This document shows, piece after piece, positions 31,340 to 43,570 of a stretch of 64,000 nucleotides of DNA. The translations under genes were made by a program, and so were the position numbers. Position 1 is the first letter of the stretch; each line of letters starts with the position of its first letter. Under the pieces are notes generated by a model. It was not told the DNA's origin. It searched no databases and worked only from the letters and a program-made list of their open reading frames with translations. This DNA comes from Phylloscopus collybita (lineage: Eukaryota; Chordata; Aves; Passeriformes; Phylloscopidae), in the NCBI GenBank assembly GCA_027886175.1, contig JAJNNQ010000144.1:1-64000 (forward strand), in the 5' to 3' direction.

Positions 31340-32615
31340 ACAGAACTTCAGAGGAGTTCGCAGGGAGGAAGGTTTGTGGGAGGTCTTGTTTTGCTGGATG
31401 CAGAATTCCTGAAGAACTAATTGAGGAGTTAATAGAGTGAGTTAATGAGTGACGGCGGCGCTGGGGCCGGGCTGTCAGACACGGAGCCTCAGCCGGGAGC
31501 AGCAGCCCCTCACCCCTGGCCCGGTTTATAGGGAACACAGCCCCGCTCCCCGGTACTTATGGGGTACTTATGTGTTTATGGGCCACAGTGGTTTTACCTC
31601 CTTTTCACGGAAAATCCGCAGATGTCGGGGGTTTATGGGAGGCTCAGGGAAGGAATGTGGCCTCTGTGTGACCAGGAGTAGCAACAAAGGCTCTTAAGTG
31701 TCTCCTTTGATTCAATATTATTGGAAGCAGGAGTGTGTTGTCTTTCCTGGCCGCTGCTGTGTTTCTCTACTGGAGCTTTTCTTTTTCCCTCTCTGCTCCC
31801 TGTTCCTCCCACCATCCTCCCCTCGCTCCTGATGGACTTCCCTGCTCCTTGTTTTGACCCTCCCCAGCTGCCAGCGCTGCAATAACCAATATTGACATTA
31901 TTATCACTGCCTGGACTATTTTTACCTGCACCTTAACTCTGGTTTGGAAGGAAACTTGGGCAAATAAATATCGGTTATCTCAGGAAATGAAGCTTTCGTG
32001 GCCAAGCTTGAAAATCTCAGACCAAAAAGGATTTAGGTGGAATTTGAATGGCACGCATGTTGCTGTTGGATGAGGTGTGGAAGTGGGAAGTTCCATCTTT
32101 GTTTCTTAGTGCCTGTTCATCGCAGATGGAGCAGAGGCACCTGGAGAGTGACAGTAAGAAACGTCTGCAGGGCCTGAAGCCTGACCAAAACTGTCATTTT
32201 TGTCAGGGGTGCCTTTAAAGCGAACCCCACGTGGCACCGAGCCGTGACCGGGGGCTGTCACCGCAGCGAGGGGGAGCAGGAAGTGCAGCTCCTCAGCCTG
32301 AGCTGGCAGCTCTGCAGCTGCTGGGCTGGCCTTGCTCCCGTTGGCCCTCTCAGTCTCTCTGTCCTGTGTCCACCTGCTACCTGAGAGCTGGGGGAGGCTG
32401 TCCCTGGGGTCACAGCACCCACACACCCCATTCCTTCCCCTGGAGTCAGCCTGGGGTGCCTGAGGACACCGGGCTCCTCTGGGCAGGAGGGGAAGCTGGA
32501 AGGCATGAGAAAAAAAAAACCTCCTGGTGAAATGGCAAAGGGCAGGGAGTCACTGGGGGCAGGCAGAGCTCAGAGCTCATCCCTGGCGGGGCAGAGGGAA
32601 AAACTCCTCTGGCAC
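31340..32615. other. PPP6R2 intron 1, unique sequence
   Basis: No repeats or exons are recognised; 31860-32010 is AT-rich. A nine-A run lies near 32511. Confidence 0.6.
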
Positions 32616-32619
32616 AGCT

Positions 32620-33560
32620 TTCCAGAGAACCTCCTGAGCTGGGAGGGCCCCCCAGGGGTGGTGGGTCCAGCTGCTGGCCCTGCACAGACACCCCACCAAC
32701 CCCATCCCTGTCCATCCCTGGCAGCCTCAGGGCTGTGCCCGTTCCCTGGGGAGCCTGGGCAGTGCCCAGCACCCTCTGGGGAAGAACCTTTCCTGCTCTC
32801 CAGCCCAACCCTGCCTGGCACAGCTCCGGCCGTTCCCTGGGTCCTGTCCCTGCTCACAGGGAGCAGAGACCAGAGCTGCCCCTCCGGAGGAACTGCACCC
32901 CAGGGAGGTCTGAGCTCAGTCTGCTCCAGCTGAACATTCTAAGTGCCTCAGCTGCTCCTCGTGTGGCCCCTCCAGAGCTTTCCCCATCCCCACGTCCCTG
33001 CTTTGGGTGCTCCCCTGCAGCTTTAGTTGTTTTTTATATTGAGGGGTGCAATCCCAGGGCTGGAGGTGAGGCCTCCCCTCTGCAGAGCAGGACAGTCCCC
33101 TCCCTTGATGCTGTCCCTGATGCCCCCCAGCACAGGGATGTCCCTCCTGGCTCCAGGGCACAGCTGGCTCAGATCTCCCTTGCCATCCACCAGGACCAGA
33201 TCCCTTCCCAGAGCTGCTCTCCAGCCTTTCCATCCCACCCATGGGTGCATCCAGGGCTGCTCCAGGCCAGGTGCAGAATCTGGCACCTGTCTGTGTTAAA
33301 CCTCACACAGTTGGTGATTTCCAGCCCTCAGATTTGTCCAGGTCTCTCTGCAGGGCCTCTCTGCCTTTGGGGAGTCAGCAGCTCCTCCTTGTTTTGTACC
33401 ATCTGCAGCCTTCCCTGGTGTCCCCTCAAGCCACATCCAGCTCATCTGTGAAGGTGCTGAAGGGAGCTGGGCCTGAGCTGGAGCCCTTTGGAACTTGGGC
33501 TTTGCAGGGCAGCTCCCCAAACATCTGGATTGCTCAGTGCAGGGTTTGTGTGGGGCTGGC
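32620..33560 (-). mobile_element. CR1 LINE, antisense, longer copy with internal region
   Basis: The tail part (32640-32870, 'cagcaccctctggggaagaa') is followed by internal sequence up to about 33560 ('tgatgctgtccctgatgccc', 'ccaggtctctctgcagggcc', 'ttgttttgtaccatctgcag'). The internal part lies upstream of the tail in the element. It is the most complete CR1 copy in the window, but no open reverse-transcriptase frame remains. Confidence 0.75.
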
Positions 33561-34164
33561 CGTGCCCCTCCTGCACTGGCAGGGTGCCTGTGCTGGGAGC
33601 CTGGGCTTGCAATGGGATTTCAGTCCTGCAGTTTGCTGCTGCTCACAGCTCTGTGGCCTGGAGTGACACGGCTGACTCCGGAGTCACTTTGATTCTGATT
33701 TCCCTGGGCAGCCTTCAGAGCAGCAGAGCAGAGCCTGGCGCTGGGAGAGGCACAAACCTGCAGGAGTGGGGATGGTCTGCCTGCTGCAGCCACAGGAAGG
33801 AAGAAGGAAATGGAACACAAGAAGCTGCTTCAGTTTCAGTTTTGCCCTCGATTCCTTGTGAGGACTGAGTTCTGTCACACCTCAAAGAAGGCCCTGGTGG
33901 CTGTGCTGTGACATTTGGGGTTTTCTTCTGTGGCAGTTTCTTCCTTTCCTTCCGTTCCTCCGAGCCCTGCACAGCCTGCAGCTCGTTCCAGCTCCTTGCC
34001 TGCCTGTGCAGCGGGGCGGGATGAGGTGCTTGTGTTTCCTGAGCTGTTTATTTGTGTTTTCTTCCCTCGGCAGATCCCCCGGGACGCCGTTTAATTGAAT
34101 TCTTTTATGTTAAGATGGATTTCTTTTCTTTGCGAAGGATAATGGAGCCCGCGAGCTCACAGGT

Positions 34165-34375
34165 TGCAGATTGTCCCCGTGTCCCCGAGGCGGGGGACGA
34201 AGGGCAGGGTTGCACGGCGCCAGGAGCGGGCGGCAGGCCAGGCTGGCCCCGGACCGTGCGGGATGGCAGCGGCACAGCCGCGGGCGCCGGGCCAGCGCCG
34301 GCAGCTCCGCAGCTGGAGCAGCACGGCCACCTGGGAGCCGGGAGGGAGCACAGCGACGGGGCCAGGGCTGTCCTG
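34165..34375. promoter_or_regulatory. Small CpG-rich block inside PPP6R2 intron 1
   Basis: About 200 bp with local CpG enrichment ('gccgcgggcgccgggccagc') in otherwise CpG-poor intron. It could be an intragenic CpG island with an alternative start or enhancer; no clear exon is seen. Confidence 0.35.
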
Positions 34376-34594
34376 GGCATTTAACCAGGGCGTGGTCGGG
34401 TGGCACTGGCGGTGTTCCTGGTGTGGCTGTGCCGAGCTCACAGGGAGCAAGGCTCTGACACCTCTCCTGCCTGGGAGCTTCTGTGCTCCCTCGGAGAGCC
34501 TGCAGCTCCTGGCAGCAGAGGGACCTGCTGGAGTGAACCCAGAGAGACCGTGGAGGTGCTGGAACCCCTCTGCTCTGTGGCCAGACCGGCTGGG

Positions 34595-34955
34595 AGAGCT
34601 GGGAATGTTCCCCTGGAGAGGAGAAGGCTCCAGGGAGAGCTCCGAGCCCCTGGCAGGGCCTGAAGGGGCTCCAGGGGAGCTGCAGAGGGGCTGGGGACAA
34701 GGGACAGAGGGCCAGGAGCCAGGGAATGGCTTCCCAGGGCCAGAGGGCAGGGCTGGCTGGGAGCTTGGGCAGGAATTGCTGCCTGGGCTGGGATTGCCAG
34801 AGCAGCTGTGGCTGCCCCTGGAGCCCTGGGATGTCCAAGGCCAGGCTGGGCACTGGGGCTGGGAGCAGCCTGGGACAGGGGGAGGTGTCCCTGCCCGGGC
34901 AGGGGTGGCACTGGGGGGGCTCTGGGGTCCCTTTCCACCCAGACCATCCCAGGAC
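34595..34955 (+). mobile_element. CR1 LINE 3' fragment, sense
   Basis: Complete tail type I from 'gctgggagagctgggaatgt' to 'cagaccatcccaggactctg'. Confidence 0.9.
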
Positions 34956-34959
34956 TCTG

Positions 34960-36110
34960 CACTTCTGTTTCACTGACCATGAGTTCCCCTGCTGGAAGTT
35001 CTGCCGGGCAGTTGGAATGTGGGGCTGGAGTGTGATGGGGTTGCAGCAGTGGCGCTGGGCTGCAGTGGTGTTGACAACAGCCACGATTCCGTGTTAGGTT
35101 AAGTCAAGCTCAGCCCAGGGAATGGAATATCCAGGTTGTCCTGGGAGCCCTCAGCCCCTGAGCCAAGACACCCCATTCCTGCTGAGCAGGTGCTCAGTCT
35201 GCACCATTTACTATGTTGGAAAATACCAAAGGATGTTTTTTCAGCTTAGCTCTGCAGCTTGTTTCCTTTTATTTTTCATTTGGAAGATTGTTTTTCTTTG
35301 TGCTCAGTTGTTATTTAGTACTTCTGCATTCTCCTACCGTTCCTTCCCACCCAAACCACTCCATGATTCCCTGGTTTACTCTCTCATTCTTTAGTGTTGT
35401 ACTGTCCATGGTATATCCTAGATTTTCTTCCATGACTTTCTAAGTATTTCCCCTCCCCCCAACAATGTGTTTCATACTCTGCCTTGGCTTTCCAGGGGCT
35501 GGAACCTCTCCCAAGGTTCACACCTCTGTGGTTGAAATCTCTCCTTCTGAGGCAACATTTCAGGGTTCCTTTTTCAGTCAGTGGAGGATCCAGGTGCTCA
35601 TTCCCTGTCCGTGCAGGGCTCTGAAGTAGCTGAGTTGTGCTGGAGAAGCGCTCGTTCCTCTCCTGCCCAGGGAATCTGGGTGACTGACTGGGATCAGTCA
35701 TCCTCAGTATGAATATCTGCACCTTGGGTGAGACCCAGCCTGGGCAGGGGTCACCTGCAGGGCTGGGACAGGGATGGGGACCTCCTCACCTGGGTCAGGC
35801 AGCCTGGGAGCTGCTGGACACGAGAGTCTGGGCTGGGTGCTCCCCAAGGGCTTTTCCAACCTAAACAATTGGGTGATGGTGAGGTGCTGATGTTTGGCCC
35901 CGTTCAGGCCCTGAGCTCTGCCTGAGGAACCTTCTCCCTCTTCCCCAGCAGGTGCATGAGCTCCTGCTGGGAGCAGGAGGGGATTCAGAACCATGGAGAT
36001 CTCTCTAAGGCCCGAGCACTGAACCACAGTCAAGTTGTTGTTGTGCACATGCCCAGCACAGCTGGGTCTCAGTTCTGTGAGGGGCACGGGGCACAGCTCT
36101 GCTGCTCCTG
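34960..36110. other. PPP6R2 intron 1, largely unique
   Basis: A short sense CR1 tail (cccacccaaaccactccatg) lies near 35348-35370 and a diverged one at about 35790-35880. Nothing else is recognised. Confidence 0.55.
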
Positions 36111-36114
36111 GCAT

Positions 36115-36570
36115 CAGCAGGACATGGAGCTCCTAGAGCAGGTCCAGAGGAGCCCAGCACATTCCTACAGAGACTGGAGCACCTCCAGAGGCAGCCTGGA
36201 AGAGTTGGGAATGTTCAGCCTGGGGAGGGGAAGGTCATGTGGAGGCCTCACAGCACCTTCCAGGATCTGAAGGCATCTGAGAGAGCCAGAGAGGGATCCT
36301 GAGTCAGCACTGGAGTGCCAGGGCACAGGGAATGGCTTCCCACTGCCAGAGGGCAAGGACAGGTTGGTTTAGATTGGATATTGGAAAAAATCCCTCCCTG
36401 GAGGGTGGGCAGGCCCTGGCACAGGGTGCCCAGAGCAGCTGTGGCTGCCCCTGGAGCCCTGGCAGTGCCCAAGGCCAGGCTGGGCACTGGGGCTGGGAGC
36501 AGCCTGGGACACTGGGAGGTGTCCCTGCCCTGGCAGGGGTGGCACTGGGGGGGCTTTCAGAGGACAGGAT
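36115..36570 (+). mobile_element. CR1 LINE 3' fragment, sense, less GC-converted
   Basis: Longer, older-looking copy. It keeps 'ggtttagattggatattgga', the ancestral CR1 form, where most other copies in the window have a GC-rich replacement. Confidence 0.88.
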
Positions 36571-37099
36571 TTCCATGTCTCCTTCAGTGCCTGGCATGGG
36601 GAGGACCCAAAGCTCAGAAGAAGTTTATCAATGTTTTACTGGGTTGTTCCTTCTGCTTTAGAGAAAGTTTGTTTAACTATGGTTGGCTCCACACTGCTGC
36701 TTGTGGCTGAGGGCTCTGAAAAGCCAAGGATGAAGCAGCAGAGGAGCTTCCAGAAGCTGTGAGGGGTTTTAGGGTGCCAGATGTTGGTGTGGGGTTTGGG
36801 ATGTGGTGCCAGCAGTGACTGCACACCCCGTTTCATGGCTGTTACACCGTAACTTCCTCTTGCAAAAGAGGCAGTTTCAGGCCTTTGTTTTTCCTTCCCT
36901 TCTGTCACCTTTGTTCTGACACATGAAATAACTGGTGCAGGGCAGTGATGTTAATGTGGGGAGTGATCCAGTATGTCCGTGGCCTCCCTGCTCCTGCTTT
37001 TCCCTCCTTTCCTACAGCAGCTCTGTTGAGGAGTGTTTTCATGCAGGAAAAAACCATGACCTCTTCAGCTTCAGGGTTTTTCACAGAGGAATTTTGGGC
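36570..37099. other. PPP6R2 intron 1, unique sequence
   Basis: No repeat or exon is recognised. Confidence 0.6.
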
Positions 37100-37300
37100 A
37101 TCAGCAGGAATTTCTGTATGGAAAAGGGTGCTCAGGCCTTGGCAGGGGCTGCCCAGGGAGCTTTGCAGTGCCCATCCCTGGAGGTGCCCAGGGAATTCCT
37201 GAGGTGGCACTCAGTGCCCTGGGCTGGGACAGGGTGGGCACAGCTGGGACTGGATGGGCTGGGAGGGCTTCTCCAGCCTCAGGGATCCCGGGATTCTTAG
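37100..37300 (+). mobile_element. CR1 LINE 3' fragment, sense (tail type II)
   Basis: 'gctcaggccttggcaggggc' through 'ggactggatgggctgggagg' to 'cagggatcccgggattctta'. Confidence 0.88.
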
Positions 37301-38600
37301 AGCTTCTCCGTGCTGTTCTCTCAAATACCTGGGAGCAAATGCTGGAACGAAGCAGTTCCCAGAACAAAAGTGTTGAGTTATTTTTAGTTTTAGGAGAGAA
37401 AAGCAAGGCAAAGTATTGAGTGTATCCTTGGGCTTTGGATCCGTGCTGGAGTTTTCCGAGGAGCAGTGGAGGGAGACGGGATCCCCTGGAGGGCACGGGA
37501 GACTTTGGCCGTGTGGAGAAAATCCTGTTGTGTAATCCCAGTTTGTTTGGAGCTGTGGACTGTGCCCTGGTCGGGAATGTGTTCTTTTGGGAAAAGCAGG
37601 TGGGATCACCACCAGCCAACCAGCAGGGCCGGTGCTGGGGGAAGCAGGAGCATCTCCAGAGCCCTGGCTGAAAGCAGCCGTGCCCTGCTGGGTTTGGGTT
37701 TAATGCTTGAGGGGCAATTCCTGCTGAGGAAATCACTGCAATTCCTGTGGATTGGCCCATGCAGGCTCCTGGGGGGAATCATGGAATCCCAGGATGGTTT
37801 GGGGCCTTAAGGATGCTCTCATTCCAACCCCTGCAGGGCAGGGACACCTTCACTGTCCCAGGGGACTCCGAGCCCCAGTGGAACCATTCTGTGCTTCCAT
37901 GATCAGGAGAGCTATTGATGGTCCTCTGTGCAAGGTGGATGGTCAGTTATTTTCCTAATCTTCATCCAAGCTCCAGGGTTCTTTTTTGAGCTTGGAAAAA
38001 TAGATGTCATCCTTTTCAGTCTTCTGAAATGCTCACCCTTCAGATTCCATGGGTTTTATGAGTGGTTTTGGTTATGATTGAGGGAATTCAGACACAGTGT
38101 GAGTGACTCCTTGGATCAGTGCTCCAAGCCTGAGCTGGATGGACATTTCAGCTGGAACGCCATCCCCTTCCTGCTGCTCCGTCCTTCCCCACTTCCCTGC
38201 TCTCCCTCCCTGCTCAGACATTCCTGCAGCAATGTTGGAAGCCAATGGGGGACTGATCCAGCTGATTATTTTTTTCCTGCTAATACTGCATGGCAAAGGA
38301 AACCCATTTTTTCCCAGCAGTGCAGGTTTAATACCCAGCGAGCCGTGGGCTCGGATCAGGAGGGTGTCCTGCTGGTTTGGGATTCCCAGAGCAGGTTGAG
38401 CTTTGATGTCTCTTTGTCCAGGTAAAACCCACAGAGCTCCTAAGGGTGGGTCTGAGAGTTCCCAGGGATTGTTTTCCTTTCAGGATGTTTTATGTTGGGT
38501 GAAGGCTGGCTCGTACACAGAGGTTAGGTGGTGCCACGCAGGGAGAACAGGCTGGCGGTGCCTTGTCCTGGGAAAGATGTTTCACCCAGTTCTGAGGAAT
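37300..38600. other. PPP6R2 intron 1, unique sequence with a small CR1 tail
   Basis: An antisense CR1 tail remnant lies at 37775-37870 (aatcccaggatggtttgggg). No exon is supported. Confidence 0.55.
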
Positions 38601-38604
38601 GGGT

Positions 38605-38800
38605 AAAGAGGGAGGAATTTCCCCGTGGAAAAGGGTTCAGGCCTTGGCAGGGGCTGCCTGGGGAGCTTTGCAGTGCCCATCCCTGGAGGTGTCCAAGGAA
38701 TTCCTGGGTGTTGTGGAACTCAGGGCTCTGGGCTGGGGACAGGGTGGGGGTCAGGCACAGCTTGGACTCGATGCTCTTTCCCATCCTCAGCCATCCTGAG
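38605..38800 (+). mobile_element. CR1 LINE 3' fragment, sense (tail type II)
   Basis: Contains 'ggttcaggccttggcagggg' and 'tggactcgatgctctttccc'; the last block keeps the ancestral CR1 form. Confidence 0.85.
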
Positions 38801-40335
38801 CTCCCTCTGAAGTGTCTTTATGTCTTTTAACTGCAAAACTTCTTAAACTTTGCATGGACTGCGTCTGTAGCGCCCTGAAAGCTTGAGGAAATGAAAATGC
38901 CTTTATTTAATGTCCTGTCTGAGGGCTCTGCTTTGCTGGGGCCTCGGTTCTGGGTCCGTTGGGTGGAGGAGCGTTGGAATGTTCTGGTAGGAGCTGAGCG
39001 TGTGACAGGCTGGGCTGTCCTGGTGCAGCCACGGCCACAAACTCACCTGGGCAGCTTTGAACTGGGATGAAGGAGCAGGAAAGGAGCACAGCAGTTGTTT
39101 TACTGGCTGACTTGAGGCCGTGTGCTGATCAAATAGGTGGCTGTGGAACGGGCAGCCCTTGATCTCCCCGTGGGGTGCAGCAGGAAATCTCAGTTTGCAA
39201 ATGCTGGCCCTCAGTCTGAGTACAGAGAAGTGTCCTTTGGAACATTGCCTTAGTCTGTGTGGGCAGCAAGGATGAAACTTTCCAAGGTCCAGGGAAGGAC
39301 TTGGGACAAAGTGGGATTTCTGGGACATGCTGTTTGGGCACCCCAGTAAAAAAACCAACACCCTGCTCTGAGAGCCCAGTCTGGTCATTAACAGGGATTT
39401 CTGTGGGGTTCAGCTGTGGTGACCCGGGAGAAAATGTCACTTGTTGCTTAGAGCAGACAGAGTAACCAGCTCTGAGCAGCATCAAAGAGATGCAGGCAGG
39501 CCAGGAGGGAGGAGCCTGGCGTCCTGCAAGGGATGGAAATCAGCACTTCAAGCACCCCAGGACTTTGTTTTGCTGGTTTAATACTCAAATGCAGTTGCAA
39601 ATCTCACACTCAAAGGTTGATGTTTAATGGGGAGCCCAGAGTCCCCCCGGGGTTCCTTGGGGCTGGTGTTGCTTCCGTGGGGCCGTCAGCAGAGAGGAGC
39701 AGCTGGAAATTCCAACCCTGCTGAACTATTGCTGAAAGACAGATCACAAACTGGAGATTCCTCTGCCCTCAGAGCTGAGGTGAGCCCAGCAGCTCATAGA
39801 GGTGAATTTTAGGGATGTATTGAGCTCCATGTGTGCTGACTGAGCTGGTAAAAAAGGTCTTTTTTTGTGCTGTTCTGTTCCCAGGGTGCTCAGGATCCTT
39901 TTCTGCAGCTTTTTCCTGCAGCTTTTGAAGCGCTGCGGTTTCTCCGTGTCTGGGTGTGGAGCAGTTAATTAAACAAGTAACATTTAAATCAAGTAGCTGT
40001 GCAAATTCTGTCCTTAGCATGGGGTAGGGCAGCAATTAGGAGGCTGCTTAACGAGATACTGGGTGAGGATAAGGATGATGATCAAAACAAAGTACTCCTG
40101 ATATCATCTCTTTCTTTGGGAGCTTCAGAGGCCAGGAAGGATTAGAAGGAGCCCTTCATTGAAGGATGAGAAGGAGCTCTTCATTTCGGGTGCACATTTG
40201 TCCAACACAGAGGCCTTCAAGGGTTTATTGCCAGGGGCAGTTTTTTGTTTAAGAAAAAAACCCAACGCAGCCCCGTTCCATGCAGAGCAGCATTCCACTG
40301 TGCCTGTGGTTTCCTGCTGGTGGCACTGAGCTGGG
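38800..40335. other. PPP6R2 intron 1, unique sequence
   Basis: No array, CR1 or exon is recognised in 1.5 kb, the longest plain stretch of the intron. Confidence 0.6.
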
Positions 40336-40339
40336 AGGG

Positions 40340-41240
40340 ATGTGGGAGCCCTGCAGAGGGATGGGGACAGGCTGCATCCCTGGGATGAGGCTCAGCCAGG
40401 CTCAGGTGCCAGGTGCTGCCCTGGGCTCAGCCCAGGCCCCTGCAGCGCTCCAGGCTGGGCCAGAGGGGCTGGGAGAGGCCTTGGGGGGGCTGTGCCAGCG
40501 GCTGGACACCAGCCCAGGGGGGCCAGGGGGGCAGGAGGCCGATGGGCCCTGGGCTGTGGCAGCCCCGGGGTGGGGACAGCCCCAGGGCGGGGAGTGTCCC
40601 CTCTGCTGGCCCTGCTGAGGGACCCCCTGGGATCCTGGGGGGCAGCTCTGGAGAGCCCTGGAGGGGCTGGAGCGAGTCCAGGGAATGGAGCTGGGGAAGG
40701 GGCTGGAGCCCCAGGAGGGGCTGAGGGAGCTGGGAAGGGGCTGGAGCCCCAGGAGGGGCTGAGGGAGCTGGGGAAGGGGCTGGAGCCCCAGGAGGGGCTG
40801 GGGGAGCTGGGGAAGGAGCCCCAGGAGGGGCGGAGGGAGCTGGGAAGGGGCTGGAGCCCCAGGAGGGGCGGAGGGAGCTGGGAAGGGGCTCAGCCTGGAG
40901 CAAAGGAGGCTCAGGGGGGCCCTGGTGGCTCTGCACAGCTCCTGCCAGGAGGGGACAGCCGGGGGGGTCGGGCTCTGCTCGCAGGGCACAGGGACAGGAG
41001 GAGAGGGAACGGCCCCAGGCTGGGCCAGGGGAGGCTCAGGGGGGGCAGCAGCAGGAATTTCCCCATGGAAAGGGGGCTCAGGCCTTGGAAGTGCCCAGGG
41101 AGGTTTGCAGTGCCCATCCCTGGAGGTGCCCAGGGAACTCCTGGGGGTGGCACTCAGGGCTCAGGGCTGGGGACAGGGTGGGCACAGCTGGGACTGGCTG
41201 GGCTGGGAGGGCTTTTCCGACCTAAATGGTGCCAGGATTT
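40340..41240 (+). mobile_element. CR1 LINE, sense, ~900 bp, with internal 38-bp VNTR
   Basis: The element spans from 'cagagggatggggacaggct' through the body and the VNTR to the type II tail 'gactggctgggctgggaggg'. 'cctggtggctctgcacagct' and 'aggagagggaacggccccag' are shared with the copies at 54765 and 56565. Confidence 0.88.
40675..40900. repeat. 38-bp VNTR inside CR1 (ctggagccccaggaggggct)
   Basis: Five to six units of 'ggctggagccccaggagggg' + ctgagggagctggga, some missing part of the unit. The unit corresponds to the CR1 stretch that normally appears once before 'ctcagcctggagcaaaggag'. Confidence 0.92.
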
Positions 41241-41795
41241 TATAATGCAAATGCAGACGTCTCTTTAATTTGTCAGATGTTAAGGAGTAATGAAGAAATC
41301 CATTTTCATAGCTCACAAGGGGAAAACAAAAGGAAATTCTTGGCAAACTGGTGAAATATTTTGGTTGGGAATAAATTTTATCTGTGAATTTTAAGTGTAT
41401 CCAAGTGGTTTTCAATAAGCAGCTTGGGCCAGGGGATGTCTCAGGGAGCTGAGATGCCTCTTTGGGGGTGTGTGGCAATGATGAGCCCCCAGTGGGGTGG
41501 CATCACTGCCTCAAGGCCTCGGGTGTGTCCTGTGTTTGCCTTCAGTCAGGGATCCCGGAAAGAATCCAGCCTATGAGGGAGGCAGGGAGCAAAGGGAACG
41601 GTGCTGAATGAGAATGGAGTTATGTAAAAGTGCTCATGTCAAAGGAGCTGTTTTATTTGTCTGCTGCCACTTGGGAAGGTGGCCCAGAGCTGCCTCGTGG
41701 TGGAGACCCTTCCACAGCTCCTGTCCCTTGGCTGTTCCTCGTGCCTGGCGTGGGATGGGCTCCTGGCATGGTGTAGTGTCAGAGCAGAGGGGCTG
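41240..41795. other. PPP6R2 intron 1, unique, AT-richer
   Basis: Nothing recognised. Confidence 0.55.
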
Positions 41796-41799
41796 GGTT

Positions 41800-41942
41800 C
41801 ATGGAATCGTGGAATCCCAGACTGCTGTGGGTGGGAAAGGACCTCAGAGCCCCTTCCGTGCCACCTCTGCCCCAGCAGGGACACCTCCCACTGCCCCAGC
41901 GTGCTCCAAGCCCCATCCAGCCTGGCCTTGAGCTCCAGGATT
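41800..41942 (-). mobile_element. CR1 LINE tail, antisense
   Basis: 'tggaatcccagactgctgtg' through 'ccccatccagcctggccttg'. Confidence 0.85.
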
Positions 41943-42209
41943 TATGTAGGAAGCGTTTCCTTTCCTCCTTTGGAGGTTCTCACCATCCTTTGTGTCACCA
42001 CCGTTCCTCTGAAGAGAAATCCACAAAGGTCTTGGATTGTGGTGTGTCTGGCTGGGAAAAGTCCTTGCTGTGTTAAAGATGAATGTGGGAATTATTCCAT
42101 CTTGGAAGCAGAGACAGAGTGTGTTCCACGGGAGTCTGAGGTGAGAGCCTGAGGAGGTTGAGAGAGCTCTGAAAGAACTTGAGTAGCTCACAGTTCTCTT
42201 CCCATGGCA

Positions 42210-42420
42210 GACTGAATCCCAGAATCCCAGAAATTCTGAGGCTGGAAAAGCCCTCTGGGGTCACTGAGTCCCGGCTGTGCCCAATGTCCACCTTGTCCCC
42301 AGCCCTGAGTGCCACCCCCAGGAGTTCCTTGGACGCCTCCAGGGATGGGCACTGCAGAGCTCCCTGGGCAGCCCCTGCCAAGGCCTGAGCACCCTTTCCA
42401 TAGGGAAATTCCTGTTGAAT
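42210..42420 (-). mobile_element. CR1 LINE tail (type II), antisense
   Basis: Reverse of the type II tail: 'gaatcccagaatcccagaaa', 'cctccagggatgggcactgc', 'aggcctgagcaccctttcca'. Confidence 0.86.
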
Positions 42421-43075
42421 TCCTGCAGTTTGGTGACTTTTTGCCTCCCTTCTCCAGCACTCACAGCAGGAGGAAGACCCTGAGATGTGCCTGCAGCCCC
42501 GTCAGGGCTGACCCGAGACATTTGCAGGGCGCTCTGAATTCTGGACGGTGCTTGCTTCTCTCTCAAGGAAAGTCGGGTCCTTTTTAGGGAAGGGAAATTA
42601 CGCAGTCGAGAGATGTTGATCACCCAAATGATCCAATTCCTTGGGGATAAAAATACCTGGGAGTGTAAATTGTTGTGTGGTGGCACTGGGGTGTTATGTA
42701 TGAGCCTGGCAGCGCTCCTGGCCTGCCTTCCTGGGAGTGCTTGACAGCTCCGGGGATGGATCAGGGCTGGCTTCCAGCAGGAGGGACAGCGCCTGGCAGT
42801 GTGGCAGGAGCTGGGGACGGGCTGGGAATGACCCTGTCCCTGCCCTGGGGGTCACCAGGCAGCACTGGGGCACTGGGCACCCCCATATCCCTGCAGGTGA
42901 TGCACTGCAGGCTCCAGCTTCTGCCCGGGCAGCGTTGGGCTGGGATAACCATCATCATAATAATTATCATCATCATAACAATAATAACAATAACAGTAGC
43001 AACAACAACAGCCCCTCTGCTTGCAGTGTGGGCAGCTGGTTGCCATCAGGAACTGCCCTGGGAAGTCCTGGGCTG
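42420..43075. other. PPP6R2 intron 1 with AT-rich trinucleotide tract
   Basis: A degenerate (atc/ata/aac) microsatellite occupies 42950-43012 ('catcatcataataattatca'). The rest is unique. Confidence 0.65.
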
Positions 43076-43189
43076 CATTTCCTCATCCAGGGCTGCTTCA
43101 CCTTGGGGAGGGACCTGCTGTGGTGTGTCTGGCTGGGAAACCACAGCAGCTGCACATCCATCCTGTGGTGTACCTGGGATCACAGAGCC

Positions 43190-43410
43190 ATGGAACCTCC
43201 TGAGCTGCAGGGACCCACAGGGCTGATGGATCCAGCTGCTGGGAGCACCTCACTGCTGTCCATGGATCCATGGAAGATCCTGAGCTGCAGGAACCCACAG
43301 GGATGATGGATGCAGCTGTGGGAGCACCTCACTGCTGCCCATGGATCCATGGAAGATCCTGAGCTGCAGGGCCCCACAGGGATGATGGATGCAGCTGCTG
43401 GCCCTGCACA
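43190..43410. repeat. 80-bp tandem repeat, three copies, at a CR1 tail
   Basis: 'ctgagctgcagg' at 43200, 43280 and 43359 (periods 80 and 79). Units match those at 30225-30590 closely. Confidence 0.93.
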
Positions 43411-43570
43411 GCCCCCCCAACAATCCCACCCTGGGCACCCCTGGCAGCGCTGCCCAAAGGCTCCTGGAGCTGTGGGGCCGTGCCCGTTCCCTGGGGAGCC
43501 TGGGCAGTGCCCAGCACCCTCTGGGGAGGAACCTTCCCTGCTGTCCCTCCTGTCCCTGCCCTGGCACAGC
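43410..43570 (-). mobile_element. CR1 LINE 3' fragment, antisense
   Basis: Nearly identical to 30600-30760, including 'agcgctgcccaaaggctcct' and 'ggggccgtgcccgttccctg'. Together with the 80-bp array it forms a second copy of the same composite element. Confidence 0.88.

Noticed and set aside
34034..34384. Possible alternative 5' exon of PPP6R2 after CCTCGGCAG at about 34077
   Set aside because: The acceptor looks good, but no consensus donor follows at a sensible distance and the open frame has no resemblance to known N termini. Kept only as a CpG cluster.
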